The notes beneath the pieces are model-generated. The model had not been told where the DNA came from. It worked only from the letters and a program-made list of their open reading frames with translations, and ran no database searches. From Cymbidium sinense (Eukaryota > Streptophyta > Magnoliopsida > Asparagales > Orchidaceae), in NCBI GenBank assembly GCA_021442155.1, contig CM038215.1, positions 7,650,976 to 7,714,975 on the forward strand: a stretch of DNA of 64,000 nt, read 5' to 3'. This document shows positions 21,956 to 34,969 of this stretch, in pieces (position 1 is the first letter of the stretch; every line of letters begins with the position of its first letter). The position numbers and the translations under genes were made by a program.

Positions 21956-23042
21956 AAACCAAAAACCCTAAACCCTAAACTAAATCCTGAACCCTAAACC
22001 TAAAACCTAAACCCTAAACCATAAAACCTAAACCCTAAAAATAAAAAATAATATAAAAAACTAAAAAAAACCTTAAACCTAAACCCTAAACATTATATCC
22101 AAAACCCTAAACCCTAAATCCTAAAATCTTAAAACACTAAACCCTAAACCTTAAAACCCAAAACCCTCAACCCTTAAGCTTAAATCCTAAACCTTAAACC
22201 CTGAAAACCTAAAAACCTAAACCTAAACTAAATAAAACCTAAAAATAAAATATATTAAAAAACCTAAACCAAAATATAGCAAAAAATAAAATAAAATAAA
22301 AGCCTAAACTAAAACCTAAACCTAAAACTGAAAAGAAAATAAAATAAAAAATAAAAACTAAAATAAAATAAAATAAATAAAAACCTAAACTAAACCAAAA
22401 AATAAAAAACCTAAATAAAATATAAACTAAACCTAAAATAGAAATTAAATAAACCTAAAATGTAATAAAATAAAAGCTAAATAAAAACCTAAACCTAAAA
22501 ATAAATAAATAAATAAAACCTAAACCCTAAACTAAAAAAATAAATACTAAACCTAAAATAAAAACAAAATAAACCTAAACCTGAACTAAAATAAATAAAA
22601 ACCTAATCCTAAACATAAAATAAACTAAACCTCAACCTAAACCCTAAATAAAATAAAATAAATAAAAAATAAACCTAAACCTAAACTAAAAAATAACACC
22701 TAAAATAAAATCCTAACTCCTAAACTAAAGAAAAATAAAATAAAAACTTAAACCTAAACTTAAAATGAAAAATAATACCTAAACTTGAAATATAAAATAA
22801 AAATAAAACTAAACTAAAAAATAAACCTAAACCTAAACCAAAAAAGTAAATTAAAATAAATAAACCTAAAATAAATAAATAAAACTAAATAATAATAAAA
22901 GTAAACTTAAATAAAAATAAAAAATAAAAATAAAACTAAAATATATAAACTAAATAAACTTAAACATAATAATTTACTTAATTTAAAAAATAAAATAAAA
23001 AAACCTACAACCCTAAACCCTAAACCCTAAACCCCAAATGCT
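21956..23042 (+). repeat. Telomere-like array, mostly degenerate
   Basis: Starts as CCCTAAA (21960-22200), becomes CCTAAA/AAATAAAATAAA (22200-22960), has a weak boundary motif AATTTACTTAATTT near 22970 and returns to CCCTAAA before the T/G-rich block at 23043. No gene. Confidence 0.9.
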
Positions 23043-26000
23043 AAAGTTCAGTTGCAGTATTGCTACCAAATCTGGGTCTTGAGATTAAACAGTATCATCT
23101 TGTTTAATCAATTTACATTACCCAAATACCTGGTGCGGTTAACTTGGACAATTTAGCTTCCTTACCTCGAATCTAACTCTCCTCTTAGCTCTCTCTTTTT
23201 TCTGGTTTTCTATCCCCTTGTATTCTAACTCTCCTTGATGTTTTTCTTTTACTAGGAGTTCTATTTTACTTAATTTTTGTGCATGAAGAGGACATTTGGT
23301 TTTTTTGCTGATACTTATCATCCTCGATGTTGTTTTTACTGGAACCTGGACCCCATTCATCATGCCATTTCTGTTTTGACAAGGTTTCTTTGGTGGGATC
23401 TTCTTGTGCTTTCTTCCTTTCTTCCTCCCGCTATTGATGTTCTTTCGAGCTTTCTCACAGTTCTCTGACCTTCTTACCCTTAATGACTTATGTTGCAATT
23501 CTCTAATGGGAGTGACTCTCTGATTGCCCGGATTATTTTTGGCTGGGTTGCTGCTCATTTCTGGGTGGCTATGAATCATATCTACAATCTTTGTTTATAT
23601 TATAATCCTGCATCTATTGGGTCTATGCTGTTACCTTCTTGGATTGGAGTGCCTTTTCTGTTAGTATGGTACTATAGTCTGATGTTACCTGTTGCTGCTT
23701 TAAGACTTTGGATGTTTGTGGATTTGGTTTATCGATTAGTTCGCTACTGTCTTAACCACTATAATATCCCTTTTAGTGTTGTTAGTATTGTGCAGATCAC
23801 TATGCCGTATTAACTGTTCTACTTGATCATAAACTATGGTTGGTATACTCTCAATGACTGTTATTTTGGCAAGCCTGTGGGGTATTTCTCCAAGGATTGT
23901 GGGCTGAATAGGGATATTATTGCTGCTATTATGAATGTTCCTTATGTGGTAGTTTTTCTGAGGCTGATTTGGTTCCTTGAGGCTTCTGTCAATCTTGCTG
24001 TCTCTGGTTTTGTTTTCCAGGCGTAGCAAGCTTGGATTTTCTCAATGGATCATTATCCTGCATTTACTGTGATTGTGGGTAATTTTGTATTCACTGATTT
24101 TTGGTTTTCTGTTTTCCTTGTCCAGCAATATGCCAACATCTGGATTGTTGTTTGTCCTTGCTGTGGTCTTCTCTCCATTTGTTATGTTGTGAACATGCCT
24201 TTTTTAAATATCATTTTTCGTTATGTTGGAAGGGCATCAATGGTTTATCTTATAAGCATAATGGGATTATTGGAAATCCTATTAGTTATTATTGTCACTA
24301 TCCTTGGCAGTGTTGGATTATGGTGATTAAGCACCACATTCGATCCGATTTCGAATGTAATTTGCTTGGGGTGGGGTGCTATTCATTATCTATCCTTCCA
24401 TTTACTTATATATAATTTTGGGTGGCCTCTTGGCCAGCTGGTTGGTCTTAGCTGTCCTGTTTATTGGCTGTACTGGATTGTGTCTGGGGTTCTGGTTTAC
24501 CTTGTTCAGCATGTTGTTGCTGATTGCTTGGTGGACTTTGCTTTGAACCCCCTTTTTGGTCTTTTAGTTGCTTATCATCGGACTAATGTGATCTATCATA
24601 TCTGCTGCTATTTCTTTCATCCTCTCTCTGATAAACCGCATCTGCTCTATTTATATTGGATGGGAGGCATTATGACATGCTAGCTGGTTTTTGTTATTTT
24701 AATTATTTCATGTCCTGGAAATTTCCTGGCTTGGTTTATCTAGCCACCCTTGTTGGCTCCTTCTATGTTGGCTGGAAGATTTCTGGGTCCTTCATTCAAA
24801 GAACATTCCGCTCTGATGCTCTGATGGTGATGGTTTTTGGAGATTTCTGTCCGTGTTGCACCTTCAAGATAACTGCTTTTATGGCCTAATATCTACTCTG
24901 ATTGGGAGGTTTTATGGCCAATGTAGTCCTTCCTGTCAATGTTGTCATCTTCATTGTTGCTGTCTTGGCTATTTTTTGCTTTAGTTATCCGTTGTCCTGT
25001 CTTTTTTGCATTCTATTTTACATTGTTGCATTACTTGTTTTACTGTTGGGGTTGGCTTTCTGTATGGCCATGCTATTTTTACCTGGGCTGCTATTCATCT
25101 CCTGAATGCTGTAATTTGCATTATCGGCTATTGTCTCTATTCTTATCTCGGTCCAGTTTGGTTTGTGCAATTTTTTGAGCTGTCTATTTTGAAAGAGTGG
25201 TGTTATGGGAAGTTGCTGCTTTTTGTTGTCTTGTTCTCTGCATTACAGTGGATTATCTGAATTTTGACGGTATCGCCATGGGAGTCGTAGCTCTAAATGT
25301 CCTTACTTGTTGTTAGTTTTGGTTGGTTTCCCTTTTTCGTGTTGAGCTATGCTGCCTTCCTTTACAATTGTCTTTCTCCAATTACTCATATGGACGTAAA
25401 AAAGGGGGTTGTTTCCTACCCTGAAAGTTTCAATTATATATCTTATGATGGGAAGGTCCGAACTATAAGATCATTGACTTGATTAGCATGATCGCGAAGT
25501 TATCTCATCTCAGCTATTTTTTTTTGGTGGTGGGTTTATATCGGTTTCACTTGGATATGAGGCTCGCTAAGATGACTAATTCCCTATGTTTATATACTCT
25601 CATGTCGATGACTATATTGTATATCTTTCTTGAATGAGACAACTTACCATTTAGCTCTTTGCAATTACCTCTCTATTTTAGATATGATTGTGTTTAGATT
25701 GCAAGTAATAAATTTCATAAGACTATCCACAACCTGGGTGTTACCTCCTCACGTGTTTGTTGGCTATGATGGTTGATGTTTTCACTCCTTTTGGTATGGT
25801 AGTAGCTCATGTGATGTAACCCTTCTAATGAAGTTTGGATGCTCAATTTTGCATCCCCAATTTGGTGTGATTGATTGAGCCTTCTTTATCAACTTTCCCT
25901 TTTATCGCTCTCAGTTTTTATTGTTTTCATTTATCTCTCTATTTGTATTATTTTACTTGCTCTAATCTCCTCTCTAGTGTCACTTTACAGGTGATTCTCC

Positions 26001-26104
26001 CTTGTTCTCTTGCAGGTTTGCTCCATATTACCAAGCTCTCTTACAACCATCAGAGCATTGGCCTTAATCTTCCTTTCGATTATTATGTTAGCCATGTTGT
26101 ATCT
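23043..26104 (+). repeat. T/G-rich dispersed repeat, second copy, unrecognised
   Basis: About 3 kb of T- and G-rich plus-strand DNA (A/C-rich on the other strand). The end near 25765-25850 matches 585-690. Overlapping plus-strand frames of 60-107 codons translate to very hydrophobic peptides in all three phases, expected of T-rich DNA, so I do not call membrane proteins. The minus strand has a 146-codon frame (23579-23139) rich in Lys and Arg with no recognised domain; it could be part of a decayed retroelement ORF. Neither reverse transcriptase, integrase nor transposase motifs were found. The right boundary with element C is near 26105. Confidence 0.45.
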
Positions 26105-27240
26105 TTCTATGTCTAATCGCATGCATCTAGGAGCTTGCTTGATAGGGTTAGCAATATGCTCTATTATAAGTTTATCGACCACTACATCGAAAGCCAATCC
26201 AGGCATCTCTTCATAACTCCATGCAAAGTAGTCCCTAAACTCAGTCAATAGCCTAACTAAGTCATTAGTTTCAATAACAAAGAATTGATGTATATCGGGC
26301 ATGGATCTACTTCAGTTCCTAAGTTGATTTCCTTGAGCTCGTCAATGGTTGACTTGATCTCTTCTTTGAACTCATGTGGTCCATCTTTGACTTCAAAAAA
26401 ATCTGGATCATTTGAAGTTTCTAAGCATAGTTCCTCATCTGAGTTAATGTGATTTGAAAAGAAACTATTAGATTCCAAATGATTAGTGATGACTAAGTAG
26501 TAATCATCATCGATTGGACCCACTATATCGAATTCTAATCTTGGTCTTAATTGAGAGATTTTGCATTTATTCTTCCATATTATTTTGAAGTAGTCTGACC
26601 AATGCTTTGACAAAGTATGTGGGATTAACCCTTTCTCGCTAAATTATGAACACAAGGGAAGTACCAATCAAAAGCTAATTATATTAAATATTTATATGAA
26701 TCATCCTCAAGTTCTACATCAACTTCTTGACTTCAGGATGTTGCTCCCAGAAAGAACCTCTAAGTCTTCACACCTGTGGATGACATAAGGGCTTCCTTAA
26801 CTACCAAACCCTGAGCTTTTTGAGAGACAAGTGGGGTTATAACTAAGGTTCCCAATTGATGCCTAATTATTTCACATATAAAAATGAATCCACTTATGAT
26901 TTGCTTTGGAGCCTGATCTTCATTATTATCTGGCTCAAATATCACCTCCAAGAAAATCTATTATTGAGAAGGGCTAGCTGGTGTGCTAACTATATTAGAA
27001 TTATCTTATGAACTAGAATCTAAGTCTATATGGTAGTAGATGTACTCCTGGTAGCTGGGACATATCTTCTATTGGGTGGCCAATAAGGAGGTTTTCCACC
27101 CTTAGGATTGCCTCTGAACTAGCCTCTTTCTCTGCCTGGAGGAAGTCATGTCATACTACCCATATGTTTGATTGGAGTAACGAACTGTGGGTGGAATCTA
27201 ATGTCATTCTCTAATTCCTCCTCCAAGTCAATTTCCGCTA
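26105..27240 (-). pseudogene. Element C protease-RT linker and RT-proximal part
   Basis: Minus strand, about 26613-26290: RPRLEFDIVGPIDDDYYLV, then a HINSDEELCLETS segment and a KEEIKSTIDELKEINLGTEV stretch. About 26290-26105 follows in an overlapping frame: LLTEFRDYFAWSYEEMPGLA then IKQAPRCMRLDIE. The phrase F-D-x-F-AWSYEEMPGL is diagnostic for the stretch immediately before RT in Tat-type elements. RT itself is absent: after MRLDIE the sequence changes into unrelated T/G-rich DNA near 26105. Confidence 0.7.
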
Positions 27241-27345
27241 CCTTTTATTTTCTTTTTCATTTTTTATTTTCTTTTCTTTTTCTTTTTCTTTTTCTATTTA
27301 TTTTTCTTTTTCTTTTTCTTTTTATTTTTTATTTTTTATTTTTAA
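27240..27345 (-). repeat. (TTTTTC)n microsatellite in element C
   Basis: Hexamer-based pyrimidine tract reading as a Lys-rich stretch on the minus strand, in the same place as in elements B and D. Partly TTTTTA-converted here. Confidence 0.8.
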
Positions 27346-27643
27346 ACTTTGGCCAAGTTCACGAGAATACACTTGTTGATTTTGAAGGAGGTAGTAAGCC
27401 GCATCCTCAGATATGTTGACCTCAGGAACTATAAATGGCTTGAGATCTCCTTTAACATAGTAGACGATCTCGCCTCTCACAAACTTCATACACTGATGTA
27501 GAGAGGATGGAACTATGTTGTTCTCTTGTATCCATGCTCTCCCAAGCAAAGCATTGAAAGTTGTATCCGAGTCTAGATTGTGAAACTTGGCTTCGGTCTT
27601 CCAATCATCTATCTCCAAGGGCAACACTATGGAGCCTAAGGCC
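27322..27643 (-). pseudogene. Element C protease C-terminal half
   Basis: Reads MLPLEIDDWKTEAKFHNLDS, then TTFNALLGRAWIQENNIVPS and SLHQCMKF. It is the C-terminal half of the aspartic protease that processes the gag-pol polyprotein, with the LLGRxWI box; in-frame residues QALGS precede it up to the LTR edge at 27644. The catalytic Asp lies in the N-half, 7.3 kb away on the other side of the LTR. Its frame is open for 101 codons, the best protease piece in the window. Confidence 0.8.
27639..27643. repeat. Left target-site copy of the solo LTR
   Basis: AGGCC directly before the LTR start TGTTGAAC; partner TGGCC at 34965-34969. Four of five bases agree, consistent with the 5-bp duplication made by Ty3/gypsy integrases and one later mutation. 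Confidence 0.55.
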
Positions 27644-30600
27644 TGTTGAACTTAATTTTGGAGTGCGGATTCAATCTTCCCATCTTAAACTTAAGAGTAT
27701 TATAGACACTATGACTTCCCTAGTCATAAAACACTTCTAACAATTGGGTAAACACTTAACCTAAGCCTAAAGACATAGAAGAGTTAACCATAGGATTAGG
27801 TTATGCCTTTTGGATTGGGTTAATCCACCTATCCTACAACCCAAATCCTATCCATGTTCACCTTCTCAAACCAAATCTCAAGTTCAATTTAAACATCAAA
27901 TTCAAATCCAAATCTAAACCCAAATTCCAGAACCAAATGATTGAAGCCCATGATCAAATCCAAACTTGGAACCCTTCCTAAGCCATATGACCTATCCCAT
28001 GGACTTAACCAAATCTTAATCCGAATCAATCCAAAATCATTTGATTTTGTCATAATCAATTTATATCTTCAATCATCTTCCTAAATATAAATCAAATCTT
28101 CATTTAAATGATCCAAACTAAATCAAAACCCTACCTAAGCCATATGACCTATCCCATGGACTTAGCCAAATCTTAATCCAAATTAAGTCAAACTCAATTG
28201 ATTTTCTCACAAATCAATGATATTTTCAATCATCTTCACAAATTTAAATGAAATATACATTTAAATTATCAAAACTAAATCAAACCAAATCAAACTCCAA
28301 ACCTAAGCCACATGACCTAACTCCATGGACTTAGCCAAATTCCTTCATTCCAAAACCCAAATTAAATATTTTTTATCATGAATCAATCATACCTTCAATG
28401 ATATTCACAGATATAAATGAAATCTACAATCATCAAGCCAAACCAAAATAAACTCAAGTCAAACCCAACTTAACCCTATTGACTTGAAATGTTCAAATGA
28501 ACCAAAACCCATTTGAACCAAAGCCAATTACAATTGAATTTATATATCAATCTCAAATCCATATTTAAACTCAACTAATCAAACTTAACCCAAAATCGAA
28601 CCCAATCCCAAGTCCACTAGACTCAAAGTGACCACCTATTTGAGCCAAGTTCTAGTATATAATTGATTGAACTAAGCCCATCAAAATCTCACATCATGAT
28701 TGTTGATCACCCTTTGATAAATTATCATAAATTTGGTCAAACCAAGTCAACTAGGTCATTTGGCCAAGTCAACCCCTTACCTCATATGAACCTAAACCAG
28801 CCAAATTGCAACTTAAGCCAAATCCTTTAAAACCAAAGATTCATACCAAATCATAATCAATATTTGAATATGTCTTGACCTTCAATTGAGTCAAACCAAA
28901 CCCAATTGGCCCTATTGACCAATGTTGACCCAAATTGACCTAAAAGACTAAATTGGATCAAATAAAAATATAAATCAAATTGATTGCAACCAATGGCTCA
29001 AGTTCATTCCAACTTGATTGTTGAACTTGACCAAAGCCATGATTGGACCCTATTGAACCCAATTGAGCTACTTAGCCCAAATTGACCTAAAGGTTCAAGT
29101 TGGCCTAAATCAAAACCAAATTCAAATTAATTGAAAAAAAAACCTACAATCATCTTCAATTGGTCAACTAAAACTAAACCAACACCCAACCCATGCCAAT
29201 TTGGCCAACTTGGTCAAATTGGTCAACTTAACCCATTTGACCCAAATGAATTCAAATGAGCCAAAATAAAATCTAAGCCAAACTAAACCAAACCAATTAA
29301 ACCAAAGCATCCCAAATGATCATATGAACTTGACCAAACTCTTGGTTTCACTCAGTTTGACCAATTAGTCAACTTGACCCAAACTAACCCAATTTAACCT
29401 AAATGAGTCAAATTGAGCTAAACATAACCAAATCATCCAATTGACTTGAAATTTGGGCTAACCAAGTTTTGGCTCATTTAAAATTTTCCCAAAGCAAATC
29501 CAATGTCAAATGATCATTCTACCCTTGGGTTAAGGGTATCACATGAGATAAATCACCCATGTTAGTGGTCATTTCCATTCCTTGGCCACTTGGTACTCTT
29601 CCAATGGTCCACCTAGGCACCTAGGACACTTCCCAACCTGACCTAATGGGTGGTTGGTTCGGACATGACCCATAGGAGGTAAAATCACCTCACCCTCCCC
29701 ATTGGAGCATTTAAAACTCATATGACACCCATGATTTTTTCTTAGCAGCCATCTCTAGACCTTCAACCATCCAAGCCAAGCCAACTCACCTCCTCCCTGC
29801 CACCCATGAATCCCTTAGATGGTTAGACGACCACTAGAAGCTAAACCTAATCCCACTATCTGATCAAGATGAAGGGCGGTATACACCCCCTCATTTGCAC
29901 TCAAACACACTCAAAAATCAATCCTCAAATCCCTAGCTACCCAAGATGAGCTACTAGAGAAATTCCATAAGCTCCCAAACTCGTTCCTCGATCAAAAAAT
30001 GCCATTTATGTCCATCCTAAAATAGGACACTCCCATTCGACCTAACTTTCCTATTTCTCTATAAAACTTAAATTAACTTTGCACGCACCTTCCCTAGGCC
30101 TCGTCGAGCAAGAACGAATCTTCTCCCAAACTTCCCGAGCACTAGAGATGGGACTTTGGTCAAAGAGAGCTCCAAATCATTGGCTCATTTCCTTCCCAGT
30201 GAACATTGAGGAATTGATCCAATTGCTACTCAATAGGGCTTCATCTCCACTAGATGAAGCTTCCTTAATCGTTTAAGCCACTGGTCTTGAGCTCCGATGA
30301 GGTATGCTTCCAAAACCAATCCTTAGGCGAAAATGGGTTGGAGCTTTTTGAAGAAAACTTGCATCTCATGTGATGTTGATGTTGGATCCCCTCTAGTTGA
30401 TGTCATGAAGGTGTGAAATACCTTTGGAGTTGATCTGAGCTCGAGTAAGCTTAGATCAAGTGAGCAATAGTAGATGGACTCAATTATCCCTCACTCGTGT
30501 GATGTTAGTTCATGCACTGTTCATTTTGCATGATCAAAATGGACGATCGTGATTAGATCCGCTAGATCGATCTGATTTAATCTTATTAAGACATGAGATT

Positions 30601-32017
30601 AATCATAGCCATCCAGTCTTAGTTCGGATGGCAGACTAGAAAGCACGTCTGCCACCAAGACGTAGGCACTAAGTTAGGTAAGTTTTAAGTAGCCAATCCC
30701 GTAGAGCCACATGAAAAGCACGCCGCATCACCGCGTCGCATGACACCAACAAGATTAGGCTTTAATATGGCTTAATTAATCATTTTTAATGGTTGAAACT
30801 TCTAAAAATCATAAAAAATCATAATAATATCAAAAAATTCAGATAAATACTCATTTTGAATGTATCCGGAGGAGAATTTATTAAAAATGATCTTAGCAAA
30901 TTTTGGATAGTAATAAAGCTTTAATAAAGGTTTAATTACAAAATTTATTAGTTTAATTACTCATTAATTACTTGAGCAACTAATCCCAAATTTTGTTGGT
31001 TAATTTAATGGATGACATCTACCTCCTATGATTTTCTTCTGATTTATTGCTCACTTAATTAGGAAAATTGACTAATTAAACCTTAATTACTCTTAAGTTA
31101 ATTAATAATTAATTAATTCCATGAATAATAATAAATAGATTAATTAAGTTTATTAATCATTGTTCAATAGTAAGTGAACTAAGGAATAGGGTTGGGACCC
31201 CTTTCCCTAAGTTCATTTCACCCATTTTAAAATGAAATTAATTAAATCACTTAATCAAATTGAAATCATAATCATATCAGACCTTAATTAATTAAGTCAT
31301 GGGAAAACCATAAGATTAATTAATTAAGTCCCTTAATCTGATTAAATATTAATCATGAGCCAATTGCAGATCATTGCAAGTTTATTTTCCATGCATTTCA
31401 TGTTGGATCATAGTTATTTAGTTAATTACATAAGGTGACATAGGTAAGGGTGATTAATTCATCTAATTAAGGGTTCAACTTAATAAACCCATAAAATGAC
31501 CTTAATTACATTTCCTTAAATTAAATCAAATCATTAATATGGGAATGGGTTTAAAACAACATGTGATGATTTCTCTTCTTGTCTTTAAATCAAATTAAAT
31601 CCAAAACTTAATTAATAAAGAAGCTTTACTTTAAATAATCTTATTTGATTTGATTATCCTTAAGAACTAGTTTGGTTGAATGAATCACATGCTTATATTT
31701 TATTGTCCTCTTTCCAATCATGTTAAATTTGGTATGTCATTTGAATCCATGCATCCATCCTTTCAAAATCAAGTAAAATAAAATGGATTTCTTTTATGTA
31801 AGCTTGCATTTGTTGATTTAATTTAATATATGTCTGGCTATTATCACTATGAAATACAAATATTTTTTTTAAAAGCTTATAAATGAATAATAATATGTGT
31901 TATGATGCTAGTTATAAATACATAAGAAATGCATGTGTTTATAGCTTAAGTGTATGAATGTTGGGTTCTCTTTTCTCCATTCATGTGTTGATTTATATAA
32001 GATTGAATGGTAATGGG

Positions 32018-32186
32018 TATATAGTTTGGACATCTTGGGAACACGAGGCTTTAGGTAGCCCCAAAGACGTCATTTGATTACATCACTTCCTTAGTTTAAC
32101 AATGGCATGTACACATTTTATTTCAATTTTATGTATTTCAACATTAGAATTTGGATAGAGCTTTAATTCATATATATAAATGATTC

Positions 32187-32221
<35 letters not shown>

Positions 32222-32648
32222 CTTTGCATGGTTTTTTTTCCCTCATTTATGTATAGATCCATGTGTGTTAAACAAAAGCAAGTATATAGTTTGGACTTCC
32301 CAAGAATATGATGCTTTAGTTAGCCCCAAGGAGGTCATTTGATTACCTCACTTCCCTAGTTTAACAATGACATGTACTTGCCTATATCTTTGTACATGTA
32401 TATGTATATGTGATTACTGAATGAAAATCCCATTTTACATTAAAATTGCATGCATTCATAATTGACTAAGTGGTTGAATTAATTAGCCATATGATTTGGA
32501 GCATACTTCCTATGTTCATATATGAATTTACATATGTTTGAATGCAAATGGGAATATAGTCTAGATATCATGAGAATACAAGGCTTTAGCTAGCTCCAAG
32601 GAGGTCATTTGATTACCTTACTTCCCTGGTTTAACAACATCACAGGCC
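32018..32648 (+). repeat. Three ~268-bp direct repeats in the solo LTR
   Basis: The block TATAGTTTGGACATC then GCTTTAGGTAGCCCCAA, GAGGTCATTTGATTAC and CTTCCCTAGTTTAACAA occurs at 32018-32116, 32281-32378 and 32552-32648. The A-element LTR has a single equivalent at about 10700-10800, so the LTR copies differ in repeat number here. Confidence 0.8.
32190..32217. repeat. (AT)n microsatellite
   Basis: A run of about 14 AT dinucleotides between the first two 268-bp units. Confidence 0.95.
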
Positions 32649-34964
32649 TATTTAATTTCATTCTTATGTCCTTTTTGTATAAGAATTGAATAAAGTTTTA
32701 AATTAATATATTTAAATAATTCAATAAAATAAAATATAAATTTTAAACATACACATACATTCATCATTTAAGTGTGCTAAAATATGTTGTATAGATACAC
32801 TTAAGATTAAATCATATGCATGTTACATGTGATGGAAAGGAATGATTTAATATATGTCATGTGGTAGTAATTCAATTAAATTAATCTTAAGATGCCTTTC
32901 ATTTTGAATAGGATTATTTAAAAACCTAAACTTAGGATTAATTAAATCTTTTAATGAGCCATTCACTAAAGAGAACTAAATAAAATTAATATACTTTAGA
33001 AAATGACTTAAGGTAGAATGAAAGATGGCAATCTTTTTTTCCTCTCTTTATAACACTTCTAAGTGTAATAAACTGAAATAAAAGAAAACACAAATTAAAT
33101 TTCTCAAATCAATACTTCAAGTGAAATTAACCTTTCATGTTAAATTGAATCATTCTACAAAAATACAACACTAATGCCTAAAAAGACTTACCACAAGCCT
33201 TAATATATATATATTGTATTAATAGATGATGATATTTTATATGATGATAGATTAGGATGAAATAGATAATATAGCAAACAGGATATAGTGCTAATATTAT
33301 ATTATATTAGAATATAGAAGTGTTGTTAGACTATTTTTCCATATAAATGTAATTTTGCAATAGGAATTAGATTAGTGCTATGGGGATTAGGATGAGCAAA
33401 ATAAGGTTTTGTCATGCCCCTGATGCCTTTGAAGCAAGCACCATCCAAATCAAAAGAAGCAAATCAAAATGGAGATATGAAGAAAGAAGACCACCATTGC
33501 ATTTAATACAATTATAATTATTCTTTCATATTCTAAATATAAGCTGGCTACCCATCTTTTCTCTCTTTGGTACAAAACCAAAATCGCACTAAACCTTTTT
33601 TTATTCTTTTACAATAGTTTATATAATTTTTGATGTTATGTTTACATTGTGCATTAGGATGGCATGTTTTTCATAATTTCTTAAATGATTGGTGCTTTAA
33701 TATATTGCTTGGATACAATTAGGCTCTTAGGATAAAAAAAATTTTCTACCCAACTAATCACTCATAACTAAATTTTAAATAACTCATAACCTCATCATAA
33801 AGCCTAAGACATAAATAAGATAATTAAAATATTTAACAACTCCTTAGCTGTATGGTTGTATGTTTCACATCATGCATGCATATTCTTTCTCTCTTGAACA
33901 TGAAGGATCTCCATCCTTACACGATAAAGGAATGCTTGACTTGTGAGGGCATCCCTTCTAGTGGAGAACACCTTCTTCTAGTTGATTTGACTCATAACCT
34001 ATTTTATCATGCATTTAGCATAAGAAATCCTAAAGCCTCTGTCAAAATGAAGTGTCTAAAATGAAATAAAACTTGAAAAGATTTTTCTTATAAAAATTAA
34101 GTCATATGCTCAAACCACTCATGCTCTAGTCTCTTAGAGAGTGTGCTTAGGACTTTAGTCTCTTTTTAATTAAATAACTACCCTAGCTATCTTGCAATTC
34201 ATAAGATCGGACTACATGTTTTAAAATCATAGGAGTTAGTTGATGGCCACTGAGGTGGTTACAAGTCCGTAAGTCGACAATTTATTCTCTCTGGAGTTAA
34301 ACCCTTATGTCCACTATCACTTAGATTTAGGTCTTTTAACTTTTTGTACTAAAGCTTCCTAGACCAGAGGTAGTTATTTAGCTAGCATAAATCCTCACCT
34401 CTTAGCATTCCTTGTGTTGGTGGATTATAAGCCCTAGTAATCTAATTAAATTTCAACTCAAAACATATAAATCTCCTTAACTTCAAAATTATAGAGCCAA
34501 CTATAAGATAGATTGGAATGCTCACCAAAGTGCTTAAAATTTTTCTACTTATTTTATTTGAATTCCAAAAATAAGTCTTCTCCTTGAACTTTCCTAATTG
34601 ATTTTCCAAATACAACTAATCCTTTGATAGTCCAACCTTGAAATCTTTGGAGATGATAATTATGTACTTTAATTGAGAGTATTCTTAAAAAATTTTATTT
34701 CCTAAGATGTAAATAACTATGGAGGCCGTCCTCCATAGGGAACTTAAGAACCTAGTTTAATATAAACCCTACTTTATTCATCTATGTAAAGTAGGGGAAA
34801 AATCATTGGTACATTCGAAGACTCATCATGCCTAGAGTCCTTATGATTAGTCCAAGGGTGATGCCTTTATCTTTGAGATAGTACATCATACCTTAATGTT
34901 GTAGACACCCTCAAAAAAAGTACTCTGATATACGGTGTCATACATCCAAAAAATAAACACCACA

Positions 34965-34969
34965 TGGCC
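34965..34969. repeat. Right target-site copy of the solo LTR
   Basis: TGGCC directly after the LTR end CCACA; see the partner AGGCC at 27639-27643. Confidence 0.55.

Larger units (their letters stand above)
27644..34964 (+). mobile_element. Solo LTR (7.3 kb) inserted antisense in element C protease
   Basis: Begins TGTTGAACTTAATTTTGG and ends AACACCACA; homologous to the 5' LTR of element A in the opposite orientation. No internal retroelement domains follow on its own strand, so it is a solo LTR left by LTR-LTR recombination. Contents: 180-bp-type units (28020-28540), TTGACC-rich DNA (28600-29500), a moderately complex part (29500-30780), long AT-rich DNA with three ~268-bp repeats (32018-32648) and an (AT)n tract. 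Open frames of 60-70 codons inside (30079-30276, 33852-34064) have no counterpart in the A copy and are chance. No gene in this 7.3 kb. Confidence 0.75.

Noticed and set aside
23490..25260. Chain of hydrophobic open frames (60-107 codons) looking like membrane proteins
   Set aside because: They occur in several phases of T-rich DNA, where Phe, Leu, Val, Cys and Trp codons are expected; no shared start signals, no domain, and frames overlap one another.
30079..30276. 65-codon plus-strand frame in the solo LTR
   Set aside because: Not open in the homologous region of the A-element LTR or at the start of the D copy; no domain.
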